64,000 nucleotides of DNA from DATEEW01 sp035273665 (GCA_035273665.1 DATEOW010000006.1:1-64000); one strand, 5' to 3'. Positions 32,830 to 42,330 are shown, numbered from the stretch's first letter. Notes: a model not told the origin generated them from the sequence alone. Program-made: numbers and translations.

Positions 32830-34578
32830 CTAAGCCTGCAGGGAAACGCCGGGCTTCACAACCAAGATGTCTTCCATGATCAAATATTGCAGATCGCAAC
32901 CGTAGAACATGTTCAGCGCGTCGGAAGGCGAGCAGATCATGGGTTCGCCCCGTCGATTAAGAGAGGTGTTGAGACAAACGCCGTTGCCTGTGAGTTCTTC
33001 CAACTTAAGCAATAACTCGTAATAACGTGCATGCTGTTCCCGCGTCACGACCTGTGCGCGCGCCGTACCGTCCTCGTGCACAACCTCCGGTACCCGATGT
33101 TTCCATTCTTCGGAGACAGGAAAAGTAAAAGTCATGAAAGGGGCGGGATGTGCCGATAACAGCATTTTCGGCGCAACCGTATCGAGCATGGATGGACAGA
33201 ATGGCCGCCACCGCTCGCGAAACTTGATTTGTGCATTGATGCGATCGGCCACCCCGCTGACCGAAGGGCAGCCTACGATCGAGCGACCGCCCAATGCACG
33301 GGGGCCGAATTCCATTCTCCCTTGAAACCACGCGACAGGATTGCCCTCGACCAATATCTTGGCGATGCGATGAGGCACGTCGTCGATCCGACTCCATTGC
33401 GGTTTCGCCGGATGCTTCGTGCAGGCGGCAATGACTTCTTCGTTCGTGTATGCAGGGCCCAGATAGACGTGCTCCATTTTTTCTACCTTGACGCCCCGCT
33501 GCTCGCTTGCGTAGGCCGCCGCACCGAGTGAAGTACCCGCATCGCCGGAAGCCGGCTGCACAAACAACTCCTTTACGTCGGGCCGCGCGATGATGTATTG
33601 ATTCAGCTTAACGTTGAGGGCGCCTCCGCCCGCGAAGACCATCTTGCCGGTCTCGCGCAGAATATCGCCCAGGTAATAATCGATCATCTGCAGCGCTAGT
33701 TTTTCGAACAGAGCCTGCATGCTGGCAGCGTAATGAATGTAGGGGTCGTCGGCGATGTCGCCTTCGCGCTTCGGTCCCAGCCATTCAATCAGCTTGGGCG
33801 AAAAGTAGAAGCCTTTGCCCTTTTCCTTATAGCGACGCAAACCAATCACGTTAGCGAGCTGCGTGTTGACGATAAGTTCGCCATCTTCAAATTTCGCCAG
33901 CCGCGAAAAATCGTATTTGCTCGCATTGCCGTAGGGCGCCATACCCATCACTTTGTACTCGCCATCGAGCATTTCGAAACCTAAGTACTCAGTGATAGCT
34001 CCATAAAGCCCGCCCAGCGAATCGGGATCGTAGAATTCCTTCAGCTTCCGGATCTTGCCGTTCTCACCCACGCCAAAGAATGTGGTGGCATATTCACCCT
34101 TGCCGTCGATGCCGAGAATTGCAGTCTTCTCTTTAAAGCCGCTGCAGTAATAGGCGCTTGCAGCGTGGGTGTAATGATGTTCGATCGAATCGAGCTCGAC
34201 CTTTTTCGGATCGATCCCGATTTGCTGCAAACACCACTGGATGTAACCCCTGTAGCGACGATAACGCCGATTGCCGTTAAACAACACATCAAGCGCCCGA
34301 TCCGGAGCGTACCAATAGCGTTTGGCGTAATGCCAACGAGCACGACTGGCAAGTGAAATCGGCGCGAAAGGTATTGCGACTACATTTACATCACGCGGTT
34401 GGATGCCTGCTTCTGCCAAGCAATAACGAGCGGATTGGATCGGCATGCGGTTCTTCGCATGCTTATCGCGCACGAAGCGCTCTTCCTCCGCAGCGGCGAT
34501 GAGCTTTCCGTCGATGTATAACGCCGCGGAAGGGTCGTGACTTAAAGCGCCGGATAAACCAAGAACGACTAAGGACAC
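32830..34578 (-). CDS. Carbamoyltransferase (NodU/TobZ/CmcH family)
   Basis: A 582-residue two-domain O-carbamoyltransferase. The N-terminal Kae1/ASKHA-like domain (about 1-360) shows GLSGALSHDPSAAL and the metal-binding HHYTHAASAYY. The C-terminal YrdC-like domain (about 400-575) starts with WFQGRMEFGPRALGGRSI. These enzymes move a carbamoyl group from carbamoyl phosphate to a sugar hydroxyl. P. aeruginosa has a similar-sized enzyme (WapO) that decorates inner-core heptose, and the neighbours here (methyltransferase, LPS kinase) suggest a similar role. The start is GTG with an AAGGA ribosome site. Confidence 0.88.
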   Translation of the reverse strand: MSLVVLGLSGALSHDPSAALYIDGKLIAAAEEERFVRDKHAKNRMPIQSARYCLAEAGIQPRDVNVVAIPFAPISLASRARWHYAKRYWYAPDRALDVLFNGNRRYRRYRGYIQWCLQQIGIDPKKVELDSIEHHYTHAASAYYCSGFKEKTAILGIDGKGEYATTFFGVGENGKIRKLKEFYDPDSLGGLYGAITEYLGFEMLDGEYKVMGMAPYGNASKYDFSRLAKFEDGELIVNTQLANVIGLRRYKEKGKGFYFSPKLIEWLGPKREGDIADDPYIHYAASMQALFEKLALQMIDYYLGDILRETGKMVFAGGGALNVKLNQYIIARPDVKELFVQPASGDAGTSLGAAAYASEQRGVKVEKMEHVYLGPAYTNEEVIAACTKHPAKPQWSRIDDVPHRIAKILVEGNPVAWFQGRMEFGPRALGGRSIVGCPSVSGVADRINAQIKFRERWRPFCPSMLDTVAPKMLLSAHPAPFMTFTFPVSEEWKHRVPEVVHEDGTARAQVVTREQHARYYELLLKLEELTGNGVCLNTSLNRRGEPMICSPSDALNMFYGCDLQYLIMEDILVVKPGVSLQA

Positions 34579-34617
34579 CGTGAATTCCTTAAGGAAGGGG
34601 GCGGAGTATAACTTTCC

Positions 34618-35235
34618 TTAAGCGGGAATTTGCATCCCCCGCGTAACCGCGGGGCGCGACGAGATGAGGTCGAACCAACGTTTCACATTGGGAAAATCAT
34701 TGAGATCGGTTTGATGCCACTCGTGCCTCGCCACCCAGGGGTAGGTTGCAATATCGGCAATGGAATACTCGTCTGCGAGAAATTCGGCCTCCGCCAAGCG
34801 TTTATCAATGACGCCGTACAAGCGATCGCGTTCCTCGGAGAAACGTTTTATCGCATAGGGGACTTGCTCCGGCGCGGCTCGCAGAAAATGATGGAGTTGG
34901 CCGAACATAGGGCCGATGCCGCCCATCTGAAACATCAACCATTGAAGCGCTTCGTATTTACCGTGCACGGTCTTAGGCAATAGCTTGCCCGTCTTTCCGG
35001 CGAGGTAAACAAGGATCGCCCCGGACTCGAACATCGAAATCGGTCGACCATCCGGCCCTTCGTTATCGACGATTCCCGGTATCTTATTGTTAGGGCTGAT
35101 GCGTAAGAACGAAGGCGCAAACTGCTCATCCTTGCTCAGATCGATCGGATGCACGCGAAATTGCAGCCCCATCTCCTCCAAAGCAATGGAAATCTTTCGG
35201 CCGTTCGGCGTTTTCCAAGTGTAAAGATCGATCAT
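34618..35235 (-). CDS. Glutathione S-transferase (YghU/YfcG-like)
   Basis: A 205-residue cytosolic GST. The N-terminal thioredoxin fold begins IDLYTWKTPNGRKISIALEEMGL, with the Thr/Asn active-site region of the Nu-class YfcG/YghU enzymes. The cis-Pro motif KIPGIVD and SNAIL-like FESGAILVYLA follow, and the helical C-domain contains the capping-box region ADIATYPW. Likely activity is disulfide-bond reductase or peroxidase with glutathione. The start overlaps the cca stop by four bases. Confidence 0.88.
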   Translation of the reverse strand: MIDLYTWKTPNGRKISIALEEMGLQFRVHPIDLSKDEQFAPSFLRISPNNKIPGIVDNEGPDGRPISMFESGAILVYLAGKTGKLLPKTVHGKYEALQWLMFQMGGIGPMFGQLHHFLRAAPEQVPYAIKRFSEERDRLYGVIDKRLAEAEFLADEYSIADIATYPWVARHEWHQTDLNDFPNVKRWFDLISSRPAVTRGMQIPA

Positions 35236-36317
35236 TTGTTCCTCAGAAATTTTTCTAGAGCGTTGATACGCGCTGTCCGCAAGGCCGCAACGATGTCGTC
35301 AGGATATTTAGCCGCGATGGCCGCCGCATCAACTTCTTCCAAGATTTTTAGCGACTCCTGCAGAAGATTTAATTGCGACACATCGCAACCGTCGAAGCTA
35401 GCGACCTCAAGCAAAGTAATAAACCGCGCCGGCCGCCGTAAGGCATCGCTTTGCTGCAACAGATCGAGCAATGCGTCAGCTCCAAGATTTTTCGCCTGTG
35501 CGATTGACGCGCCGAAGCTGCTGATCAAAAAAGCGAGATCGCGACATTCTGCCGGCACGCGCAATTGCGCTGCCACTTGTTCTACGATGTCAGGCTCCGT
35601 ATCCACAAACAAACACGCATAACGCGAAGGTAGCGGCGCGTTCGAATCTACGCCTCGGGATAGCGCAGGAAAAGCTCTGGCTTCATTGATATATTCCCAT
35701 TGCGGGAATATCCGATTCAATGCGCCGCAGTCCCGCAACACATCGAACATCCGCAGCGGCTGCTTCTCCATCAATCCCCGCGAGAATTCCTGCCATACCC
35801 TCTCGGGCACCAAGGCGTCGACTTCTCCGGCTTCGACCATCCTCCGCATCAGCGTCTGTGTCTCCTCAGCGACCCTGAAACCGAATCGCGCGGCAAAGCG
35901 CGCCGTACGCAGAATGCGAACCGGATCCTCTATGAAGGCCGAGCTGACATGGCGCAAGACACCGGCGCGAAGGTCTGCGACACCACCGTGCGGATCGATG
36001 AGTTTCCCTAACTCATCGCGGGCAATCGCATTGATACTCAGATCGCGACGCCCGAGGTCCTGCTCGAGCGTGACCTCGGGCGCGGTATGGAATTGAAAAC
36101 CTTTATAACCCGGCGCAGTTTTACGTTCGGTCCGCGCCAGCGCATATTCTTCGTGGCTCGTCGGATGCAGGAAAACGGGGAAATCCTTGCCTACCGGACG
36201 AAAACCGAGTCGCAACATTTCCTCCGGCGTACTGCCGACGACCACATAGTCGCGATCTTTGACGGGAAGGCCGAGCAGCTCGTCGCGCACGGCCCCGCCG
36301 ACTTCGTATATTTTCAC
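35232..36317 (-). CDS. cca: CCA-adding tRNA nucleotidyltransferase without functional HD domain
   Basis: Adds or repairs the 3' CCA of tRNA. From GTG 36317 (VKIYEVGGAVRD) the product has 361 residues, against about 410 in E. coli. The nucleotidyltransferase head has catalytic Asp21 and Asp23 (KDRDYVVVGS), LGRRDLSINAIA, and the EDPVRILRTARFAARFGF block. The frame continues 81 codons further upstream, but that part is a shadow of the neighbouring GST. Where E. coli Cca has its HD phosphohydrolase site (RFATLCHDLGKG), this protein has RYACLFVDTEP (238-239 VD), and the rest is shortened, so the 2',3'-phosphatase activity should be lost. Starts 28 bp after the upstream GST. Confidence 0.92.
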   Translation of the reverse strand: MKIYEVGGAVRDELLGLPVKDRDYVVVGSTPEEMLRLGFRPVGKDFPVFLHPTSHEEYALARTERKTAPGYKGFQFHTAPEVTLEQDLGRRDLSINAIARDELGKLIDPHGGVADLRAGVLRHVSSAFIEDPVRILRTARFAARFGFRVAEETQTLMRRMVEAGEVDALVPERVWQEFSRGLMEKQPLRMFDVLRDCGALNRIFPQWEYINEARAFPALSRGVDSNAPLPSRYACLFVDTEPDIVEQVAAQLRVPAECRDLAFLISSFGASIAQAKNLGADALLDLLQQSDALRRPARFITLLEVASFDGCDVSQLNLLQESLKILEEVDAAAIAAKYPDDIVAALRTARINALEKFLRNK

Positions 36318-36345
36318 CGGGTTAGAAATAAGAGCGGAGAAGCGC

Positions 36346-37005
36346 TCAGTATGCCATTTCGAATTGCGGCAGCACTTCCGGTTCCGCTTCCGCCTCAGTT
36401 TGCCATTGGCGCATGGCCGGCAAAGCAAGCATGGTGTCTCGATAGGCTTCCGCCTTGGGATCAAGCGAAACGGAATAATTTGCGAAGCGCCAAACCACCG
36501 GCGCGAACATTGCGTCGACAATGCCAAAACGGCCGAAGAGGAAAGGCCCGCCGCGGCCATGGCGCTCTCTGCATTGAAGCCAGATTTCCTGAATCCGATT
36601 GATGTCCGTCTGCACTTCAGCCGGCCACTCGCGTGCTTTGAATTGCTTGCGGACGTTCATGCACATTTGCTCGCGCATAGCGCCAAAGCCGGAGTGCATC
36701 TCTGCGCAAACTGCGCGCGCCATAGCACGCGTGCTCGATGCCACCGGCCAACCTTGCGTCTGCGCATAGCGTTCAGCCAGGTATTCGAGAATCGCGAGCG
36801 AATCCCACACTTTTGTTTTGCCATCGACCAGGATCGGCACTTTACCGGCTGGGGAATAAGCGAGGATGCGATCTTTCGCACCCGGCGTATAAAGCGCGAT
36901 GCGGCGTTCCTCGAAGTCAATACCGTGATGCTTGAGAAAAAGCCAGGGCCGCAAAGACCAGGACGAGTAATTCTTGTTGCCGATAACGAGGAGCGGTGGT
37001 GTCAT
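36346..37005 (-). CDS. Glutathione S-transferase family protein
   Basis: A 219-residue GST. The N-terminal NKNYSSWSLRPWLFLKHHGI with its serine-rich active-site loop, YSPAGKVPILVD (cis-Pro) and DSLAILEYLAERY (glutathione-binding Ser) are visible, and an all-helical C-domain follows. It belongs to the common proteobacterial zeta-like/uncharacterised GST group; the substrate is unknown. It overlaps the upstream NDUFA9-like gene by four bases (ATGA) and is followed by cca, so the two GSTs flank cca in one tight minus-strand run. Confidence 0.87.
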   Translation of the reverse strand: MTPPLLVIGNKNYSSWSLRPWLFLKHHGIDFEERRIALYTPGAKDRILAYSPAGKVPILVDGKTKVWDSLAILEYLAERYAQTQGWPVASSTRAMARAVCAEMHSGFGAMREQMCMNVRKQFKAREWPAEVQTDINRIQEIWLQCRERHGRGGPFLFGRFGIVDAMFAPVVWRFANYSVSLDPKAEAYRDTMLALPAMRQWQTEAEAEPEVLPQFEMAY

Positions 37006-37964
37006 ACCTCACGCCCCTTTCGACCGGCGTAATAACGAAACAGGCTATAGCGGGAACGTGGATATACGCCTCTCAGATACACCGGGGCTACTGTCTCCAA
37101 GGGTGTGGGTTGAACGCCAAAAGGCATTGGCGAAGTAGAAGTGCTCGCTACACGCATGGAGTAGTACTGATCCGCAGTCAGCGGTTTGCCTGGGGCAAAT
37201 TCCATTAGCCGCGCCAAGACATAAGACATGCGGTCGTCCAGCCCGAGAATTGGCCGAGGGTGTCCGCTCGCCTCACCCGCGAAGCGGACAAGTTCGCGCA
37301 AGTTATAAACCTTTGGCCCAACCAGATCGTATGCACGGCCGTGGCTTTCTTCTTCGTCGAGACATCTGACAAACACCTCCGCCACATCGCCGACATACAC
37401 CGGCTGGAACTGCGCATTCGGACACGCTAAAGCGATAGCAGGCAACTTGGCTTGAAAGCGGGCGAAGGCGTTGAGAAAATTATCTTCAGCGCCGAATACG
37501 ACCGACGGCCTGAATATGGTCGTCGCAAGTTGGCCTCGAGCTTGCACGACGACCGCTTCGCCGTCGCCTTTTGAGCGCAGGTACGCACTCGGGGCATCGG
37601 GGGCGGCCTTCAACGCGCTCATGTGCAACAGGCGAGGCACTTTCGTGGCGAGACAAGCAGCGACGATTTTGCGGGGCAGTTCCACATGCACGCGCGCAAA
37701 TTGAGCGCCATAAGGCTTGCCGCGCGCGCTGTGGAGCACACCGACGAGATTGATGACAGCGTCCGCACCTTGAAATAGACGTTCCAACACCCTCTCGTCG
37801 TGTATATCCGCCTGAACGACGTCAGCCGTTGGAAGGGTGATTAAATGTTTGGCGCGTTCACGCCGACGCGAAGGGACGACCAGCGTATGTCCCTGACGCG
37901 TAAGACGCTCGCACAAGTGACGGCCGATAAAGCCGCTACCGCCTAAAACGCAAATTCTTGCCAT
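37002..37964 (-). CDS. Complex I NDUFA9-like NAD(P)-binding protein
   Basis: A 320-residue atypical/extended SDR. The dinucleotide motif GGSGFIGRHL (8-17) is strong, while the usual active-site YxxxK appears only as YLRSKGDGE, the pattern of NDUFA9-type proteins. Eukaryotic NDUFA9 is a structural NADPH-binding subunit of complex I; bacterial homologues are widespread, and their role is unclear. First gene of a run with GST, cca and a second GST, 69 bp downstream of slt. Confidence 0.87.
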   Translation of the reverse strand: MARICVLGGSGFIGRHLCERLTRQGHTLVVPSRRRERAKHLITLPTADVVQADIHDERVLERLFQGADAVINLVGVLHSARGKPYGAQFARVHVELPRKIVAACLATKVPRLLHMSALKAAPDAPSAYLRSKGDGEAVVVQARGQLATTIFRPSVVFGAEDNFLNAFARFQAKLPAIALACPNAQFQPVYVGDVAEVFVRCLDEEESHGRAYDLVGPKVYNLRELVRFAGEASGHPRPILGLDDRMSYVLARLMEFAPGKPLTADQYYSMRVASTSTSPMPFGVQPTPLETVAPVYLRGVYPRSRYSLFRYYAGRKGREV

Positions 37965-38033
37965 GTTGAGGGCCGCTTGGCGCGGCGAAGATTATCCGGA
38001 ATAAAAAAATCGAAGCGTGGAACCGATACGCAA

Positions 38034-39986
38034 TTATTGTACCGTGGCTTCCCCGGAAATCGAGGGTGCATAGCTTTCGCCCGTCTCTTTAGGCGGAATA
38101 ATCCCCAGGCGCTCGCGTAGGCTGCGCGCCTCCCCGCCGTTCAAGGCGGCGTAATAAAGGCTGTTTGTCATCACTTTTTTAACGTAGTCCCGCGTTTCGC
38201 TGAAGGGGATGCTTTCCGCATAAATCGCCCCTTCCAATGGAACATCAGCCTTCCAGCGCCGAGCGCGGCCGGGGCCGGCGTTATAAGCTGCCGCAGCCAA
38301 GACGGGGCTGCCATCCAGTTGATCCAGGACATAACGTAAGTAACCGGTGCCCAGCGCGATATTGGTGTTCACGTCTGCCACCATGCCCGGCCGGTAGCTG
38401 CTCATTCCCATACGTTTCGCCACCCATTTCGCGGTCGCCGGCATGACCTGCATTAGACCCTGCGCCCCCGCCGAAGAACGTGCCTGCGCGACAAAGCGGC
38501 TCTCCTGACGAACCAACCCGAGCACCCAATGCTCTTCCAGCCCTTGCTCGCGCGCGCGCAGTGCGAATTGATCCCGGTAAGGGGATAAATAACGCAGGGA
38601 ATAGTCATGCAAGGCGACAGTACGATCAGCGGTATTGATAGCGCGGTCCCACAACTGCGTGCGCCGCGCCAGCTCCGCGGCGGCAAGCAGTTGCCGATCG
38701 TCCATATCGCGGATGCTCCAGTTCCACTCCTTCACGCCCTCCAGCCACAAATCCGCCTTAAACAGGGCGATGGCACGGCGCAAGCCAGGGTTCGTCGTAG
38801 CCGCCTGCAATTCGTCGAGCGTGGGGGCATGCAATCCGGCGGGGATTGCAAGGGGCAGACCTAACTCTTCCTGCGCCAAGCGGCCGTAAAAAGCGGGGCT
38901 CGCCGCAATGATTTGATAGAGAGATGCGGCGCGCTCGGGCTCCCCCAGCGCAGCAAGTGCCCGCCCCTGCCAATAAATCCAGGCCGCGTCATTACGCGTG
39001 ACTTCGGGCATGCGTTCAATCACCGCCCGCACCGTTGTCCAGTCCCCCGCGCGCAGCGCAGCGCGCGCCCACCATTGCAGTTGTTCAGCGCTCAGGCTTG
39101 CGCCTTGTGCATTGTTGAACCAGGATAAGGCGGGCTGGAGATGTTTTTTTGCCGCTTGCGTTGCAAGCTGGCCCCATACGTAGGCCTGTTCTTCCGAGCT
39201 GAAGCGCCCACGCGTCTTATCGTTCCAATAAGTGCTGGCGAGCTCCGGATCGCTAGACGCCTGGCGCATTAGCGCATAGACCAACAGTTCGCGGTTGAGT
39301 CGTTTGCTCAGATCCAGTTTATCGGCGCGATCGAGATAACGTTGCGGGTTCTTTGTAATCGCATCTCGCTCTCTATCCTCGGGCGTCTCGGCTGCCGGCA
39401 AATAATTGACGGTCTGCTGAACGGCGGCGTTTTGGCCGGCCTCCCACAACAAGCGAACCCGGTTCCAAACCTGTTCGTTGGTAATCGCCCCAGAGGCGAT
39501 TTGCGCTTCCAGTACGGGTAAGCAACCTTCGGGAATCTCGCGTGGTGTCTGCCATACGGCCAGCGCCGCGTCGACACCGGCCGCCTCACCGAGGCGCCAC
39601 TGACGTTGGGCGATATAACAATTTGCATCGACATCGTCGGTCGCGACCTTCGCCCAGATAACATCAAACAACTCCCACTGCTGACGCTTGCCCAGCTGTT
39701 TGAGCCATTCCTTGCGTAATTGATCGGCGAGATAGGTGCGCTCATTGCGATTCAAAAATTCGCTGATTTCGCCCGGAGGCATGCGGTCTAAATTGAGACG
39801 TAGCCGCCAATAGCGCGCATAGGGCTCGAGGACATGGCCGTTTAAATTTGCGACTGCCTGGTCCAATCGCGACTCGGACTCGGCACGATACGCATCGCGC
39901 GCGTGCAAGAACCACTCATCCTGGGTAAGTGCCGTGGCGGATACGGCGGGTAAGAGCAGGAGGAATAGAGAAAACAGTCTACGCAT
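38034..39986 (-). CDS. slt: Soluble lytic murein transglycosylase Slt70-like
   Basis: A 650-residue exported transglycosylase that cleaves glycan strands with 1,6-anhydro-muramic acid formation. A signal peptide (about 1-19) is followed by the superhelical TPR-like ring (about 25-470) and the SLT lysozyme-like domain (about 480-620). Catalytic Glu lies in RQESRF, with AQGLMQVMPATA and AAYNAGPGR as family motifs. It is close to E. coli Slt70 in length. Divergent from the 5-FTHF cyclo-ligase gene across about 100 bp. Confidence 0.95.
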   Translation of the reverse strand: MRRLFSLFLLLLPAVSATALTQDEWFLHARDAYRAESESRLDQAVANLNGHVLEPYARYWRLRLNLDRMPPGEISEFLNRNERTYLADQLRKEWLKQLGKRQQWELFDVIWAKVATDDVDANCYIAQRQWRLGEAAGVDAALAVWQTPREIPEGCLPVLEAQIASGAITNEQVWNRVRLLWEAGQNAAVQQTVNYLPAAETPEDRERDAITKNPQRYLDRADKLDLSKRLNRELLVYALMRQASSDPELASTYWNDKTRGRFSSEEQAYVWGQLATQAAKKHLQPALSWFNNAQGASLSAEQLQWWARAALRAGDWTTVRAVIERMPEVTRNDAAWIYWQGRALAALGEPERAASLYQIIAASPAFYGRLAQEELGLPLAIPAGLHAPTLDELQAATTNPGLRRAIALFKADLWLEGVKEWNWSIRDMDDRQLLAAAELARRTQLWDRAINTADRTVALHDYSLRYLSPYRDQFALRAREQGLEEHWVLGLVRQESRFVAQARSSAGAQGLMQVMPATAKWVAKRMGMSSYRPGMVADVNTNIALGTGYLRYVLDQLDGSPVLAAAAYNAGPGRARRWKADVPLEGAIYAESIPFSETRDYVKKVMTNSLYYAALNGGEARSLRERLGIIPPKETGESYAPSISGEATVQ

Positions 39987-40085
39987 GGGTGTATATTAAC
40001 GAGCGCTTGTTCTTCATGCAGTGAAATTCATGCGCTTCCGTCTCCTATTTCTTCTGCTTTAACCGAACGACCCGAACAGTACAGT

Positions 40086-40691
40086 ATGTCTCCCGAGGAA
40101 CTTCGCCAATGGCGCAAAACACAGCGCGCCGAACTGATCGCGCGGCGTTGTGCGCTGGATGCGCAAACGCTTAGCACCTACCGGTTAGCCATGGACGCTC
40201 ATTTGCGGGCGAGGTTCCCCGAGTTGGGACGGGGCGTTGTGGCTTTTTGCTGGCCTTTTAAAAACGAATACGACGCCCGCTTCATCACCCGGGAATTGCG
40301 GGATAAAGGTGCAAGAACGGCGCTTCCCGTCGTCGTGGCACCGAAAACACCTTTGATTTTTCGCGAATGGCACCCTGGGGTCGTCACTGCCAAAGGCGTC
40401 TACGACATCCCATATCCGGTCGAAAGCGAACAGTTGGACCCCGACTGGGTCCTTCTTCCGATGAACGGGTTCGACGAGGCCGGCTATCGCCTCGGGTATG
40501 GTGGCGGATTCTTTGACCGGACGCTCGCCGCCGCCGGCCGCAGGCCCCTCGTCATTGGCGTTACCTACGAAATGGCGAAGATGCAGACGATTTATCCGCA
40601 GCCTTACGACATCCCGATGGATTACGTGCTGACTGAACGAGGCGTTTATAAGCGCGAAGGCAGCGTTTTAGAATTCCAGAGCAAGCCTTAG
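40086..40691 (+). CDS. fau: 5-formyltetrahydrofolate cyclo-ligase
   Basis: Converts 5-formyl-THF to 5,10-methenyl-THF with ATP. The 201-residue protein has the N-terminal basic helix (LRQWRKTQRAELIARR), VAFCWPFKNEYD and the defining loop GYGGGFFDRTL. Divergent from slt and convergent with ilvA. The ssrS (6S RNA) gene often lies near this gene in gammaproteobacteria; I saw nothing like it here. Confidence 0.94.
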   Translation: MSPEELRQWRKTQRAELIARRCALDAQTLSTYRLAMDAHLRARFPELGRGVVAFCWPFKNEYDARFITRELRDKGARTALPVVVAPKTPLIFREWHPGVVTAKGVYDIPYPVESEQLDPDWVLLPMNGFDEAGYRLGYGGGFFDRTLAAAGRRPLVIGVTYEMAKMQTIYPQPYDIPMDYVLTERGVYKREGSVLEFQSKP

Positions 40692-40716
40692 CCATCGGGG
40701 CCTCCGCCCCGATGGC
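40691..40716. terminator. Convergent hairpin between fau and ilvA
   Basis: A perfect 11-base-pair inverted repeat (40691-40701 with 40706-40716, GCCATCGGGGC) with a CTCC loop sits between two converging stops. The T-run is poor on both strands, so it may end transcription in both directions only weakly. Confidence 0.55.
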
Positions 40717-40719
40717 TGT

Positions 40720-42243
40720 TCAAACGAGAAACAGTTTGTACGCCGGATTCTCCGATTCATCCACGTAGGGATAGCCGAGCGCGGCTAAAAATTTCCGAAA
40801 AGCCGGTCTTTCCTTCTGCGGCACCTGCATGCCAACCAACACCCGACCGTAGTCGGCGCCATGATTGCGGTAGTGGAACAAGCTGATATTCCAGTTTGAA
40901 CCCATGGTGGAAAGAAAACGCATCAATGCCCCGGGTCGCTCCGGAAACTCGAAACGATAGAGCAATTCCGGCGCAGACTTGCCATTGCCCTTTGGCGTAT
41001 GGCCCCCGACCAAATGACGAACATGCAGTTTTGCCATTTCGTTATCGGACAAGTCGATGGGCTTCAGCCCGGCCCGCTTTAAAGCGGCGAGCAACTTTTT
41101 GGTTTCTTCCCGGCTCCGCACTTGGACACCGACGAAGACATGCGCCGCATCGGCATCCGCCAGGCGGTAGTTGAATTCAGTAATACTGCGGTCGCCCAGC
41201 ATGGCGCAGAATTCCTTGAAGCTTCCCGGCTTTTCGGCAATCGTGACGGCAAGCAGCGCCTCACGGTTCTCACCGACTTCCGCGCGCTCCGCGACAAAGC
41301 GTAAGCGGTCAAAATTCGTATTCGCACCGCAGGCAATCGCCACGAGTTTTTTATCACGAATGCCCGTCTGTTCAACGTATGCTTTCGCGCCAGCGACAGA
41401 CAGGGCGCCTGCGGGCTCGAGTACAGCACGCGTATCTTCGAAGACATCTTTGATGGCGGCGCAGACATCATCCGTCGTCACGACAATCATTTCGTCGACG
41501 AGCGCATTTGCAATCCTGAAGGTTTCCGCGCCGACCTGTTTTACCGCGATCCCGTCACAAAACAAGCCGACTTGCTCCAACTTCACCCGCTTGCCCTGCT
41601 CGAAGGATTGCGTCATCGCATCCGAATCAACCGTCTGCACGCCGATGATTTTGATTTCCGGCTGCAGACGTTTGACGTACGCAGCGATACCCGAAATCAA
41701 TCCGCCACCGCCGACCGCAACGAAAATCGCATGGATGGGCCGAGTGGATTGGCGCAGCACTTCCATTGCGATCGTTCCCTGCCCCGCGATCACATCAGGA
41801 TCGTCGTAGGGATGGACAAAAGTGAGTTTTCGCTTTGTCTCTAAGCTGCGGGCATGCTCATAAGCTTCGGCATAGGAGTCGCCGTGCAAGATGACCTGCG
41901 CGCCCCGCGCGGCCACCGCCTCGACCTTAATGCGTGGCGTTGTAACCGGCATGACGATGACGGCTTTACAGCCGAGCGTTTGCGCAGATAGCGCGACGCC
42001 CTGCGCGTGGTTGCCGGCCGATGCGCAAATCACCCCGCGTTTCAACACCTGCGGCGGCAGATTCACCATCTTGTTGTAGGCGCCGCGCAATTTGAAGCTG
42101 AAGACAGGCTGCATATCCTCGCGCTTCAACATGACGCGATTACGAAGACGCGCTGAAAGGTTGGGCGCATAGTCGAGCGGCGTTTCGACCGCTACGTCGT
42201 AGACGCGCGCTTTGAGAATGCGTTCGAGGTAATCGATTTCCAT
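40720..42243 (-). CDS. ilvA: Threonine ammonia-lyase, biosynthetic
   Basis: Deaminates threonine to 2-oxobutanoate, the first step of isoleucine synthesis. The 507-residue length is that of the biosynthetic, feedback-inhibited enzyme. The PLP lysine is in SFKLRGAYNKM (about 50-60), the glycine-rich phosphate loop is GGGGLISG, and the C-terminal third holds two ACT-like regulatory domains (starting near EKPGSFKEF and FPERPGALMRF). A short hairpin (42258-42275) lies just upstream of the ATG in the transcript leader; no leader peptide was seen. Confidence 0.96.
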   Translation of the reverse strand: MEIDYLERILKARVYDVAVETPLDYAPNLSARLRNRVMLKREDMQPVFSFKLRGAYNKMVNLPPQVLKRGVICASAGNHAQGVALSAQTLGCKAVIVMPVTTPRIKVEAVAARGAQVILHGDSYAEAYEHARSLETKRKLTFVHPYDDPDVIAGQGTIAMEVLRQSTRPIHAIFVAVGGGGLISGIAAYVKRLQPEIKIIGVQTVDSDAMTQSFEQGKRVKLEQVGLFCDGIAVKQVGAETFRIANALVDEMIVVTTDDVCAAIKDVFEDTRAVLEPAGALSVAGAKAYVEQTGIRDKKLVAIACGANTNFDRLRFVAERAEVGENREALLAVTIAEKPGSFKEFCAMLGDRSITEFNYRLADADAAHVFVGVQVRSREETKKLLAALKRAGLKPIDLSDNEMAKLHVRHLVGGHTPKGNGKSAPELLYRFEFPERPGALMRFLSTMGSNWNISLFHYRNHGADYGRVLVGMQVPQKERPAFRKFLAALGYPYVDESENPAYKLFLV

Positions 42244-42330
42244 GTTCCGAGCTTGAAAGCGGCTTAAAGGCCGCTACTCTAAGCCCTGGAGCAGGGAAGC
42301 GCCAAATTGGCGAACCGAAGGCCGATAGGC

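Noticed and set aside
36318..36560. 81 extra N-terminal codons on the cca frame
   Set aside because: They overlap the GST gene in another frame and resemble no CCA enzyme; the family N-terminus begins at GTG 36317.
41171..41809. A 212-codon plus-strand frame within ilvA
   Set aside because: Antisense shadow of a certain gene, Ser/Thr-rich with no domain.
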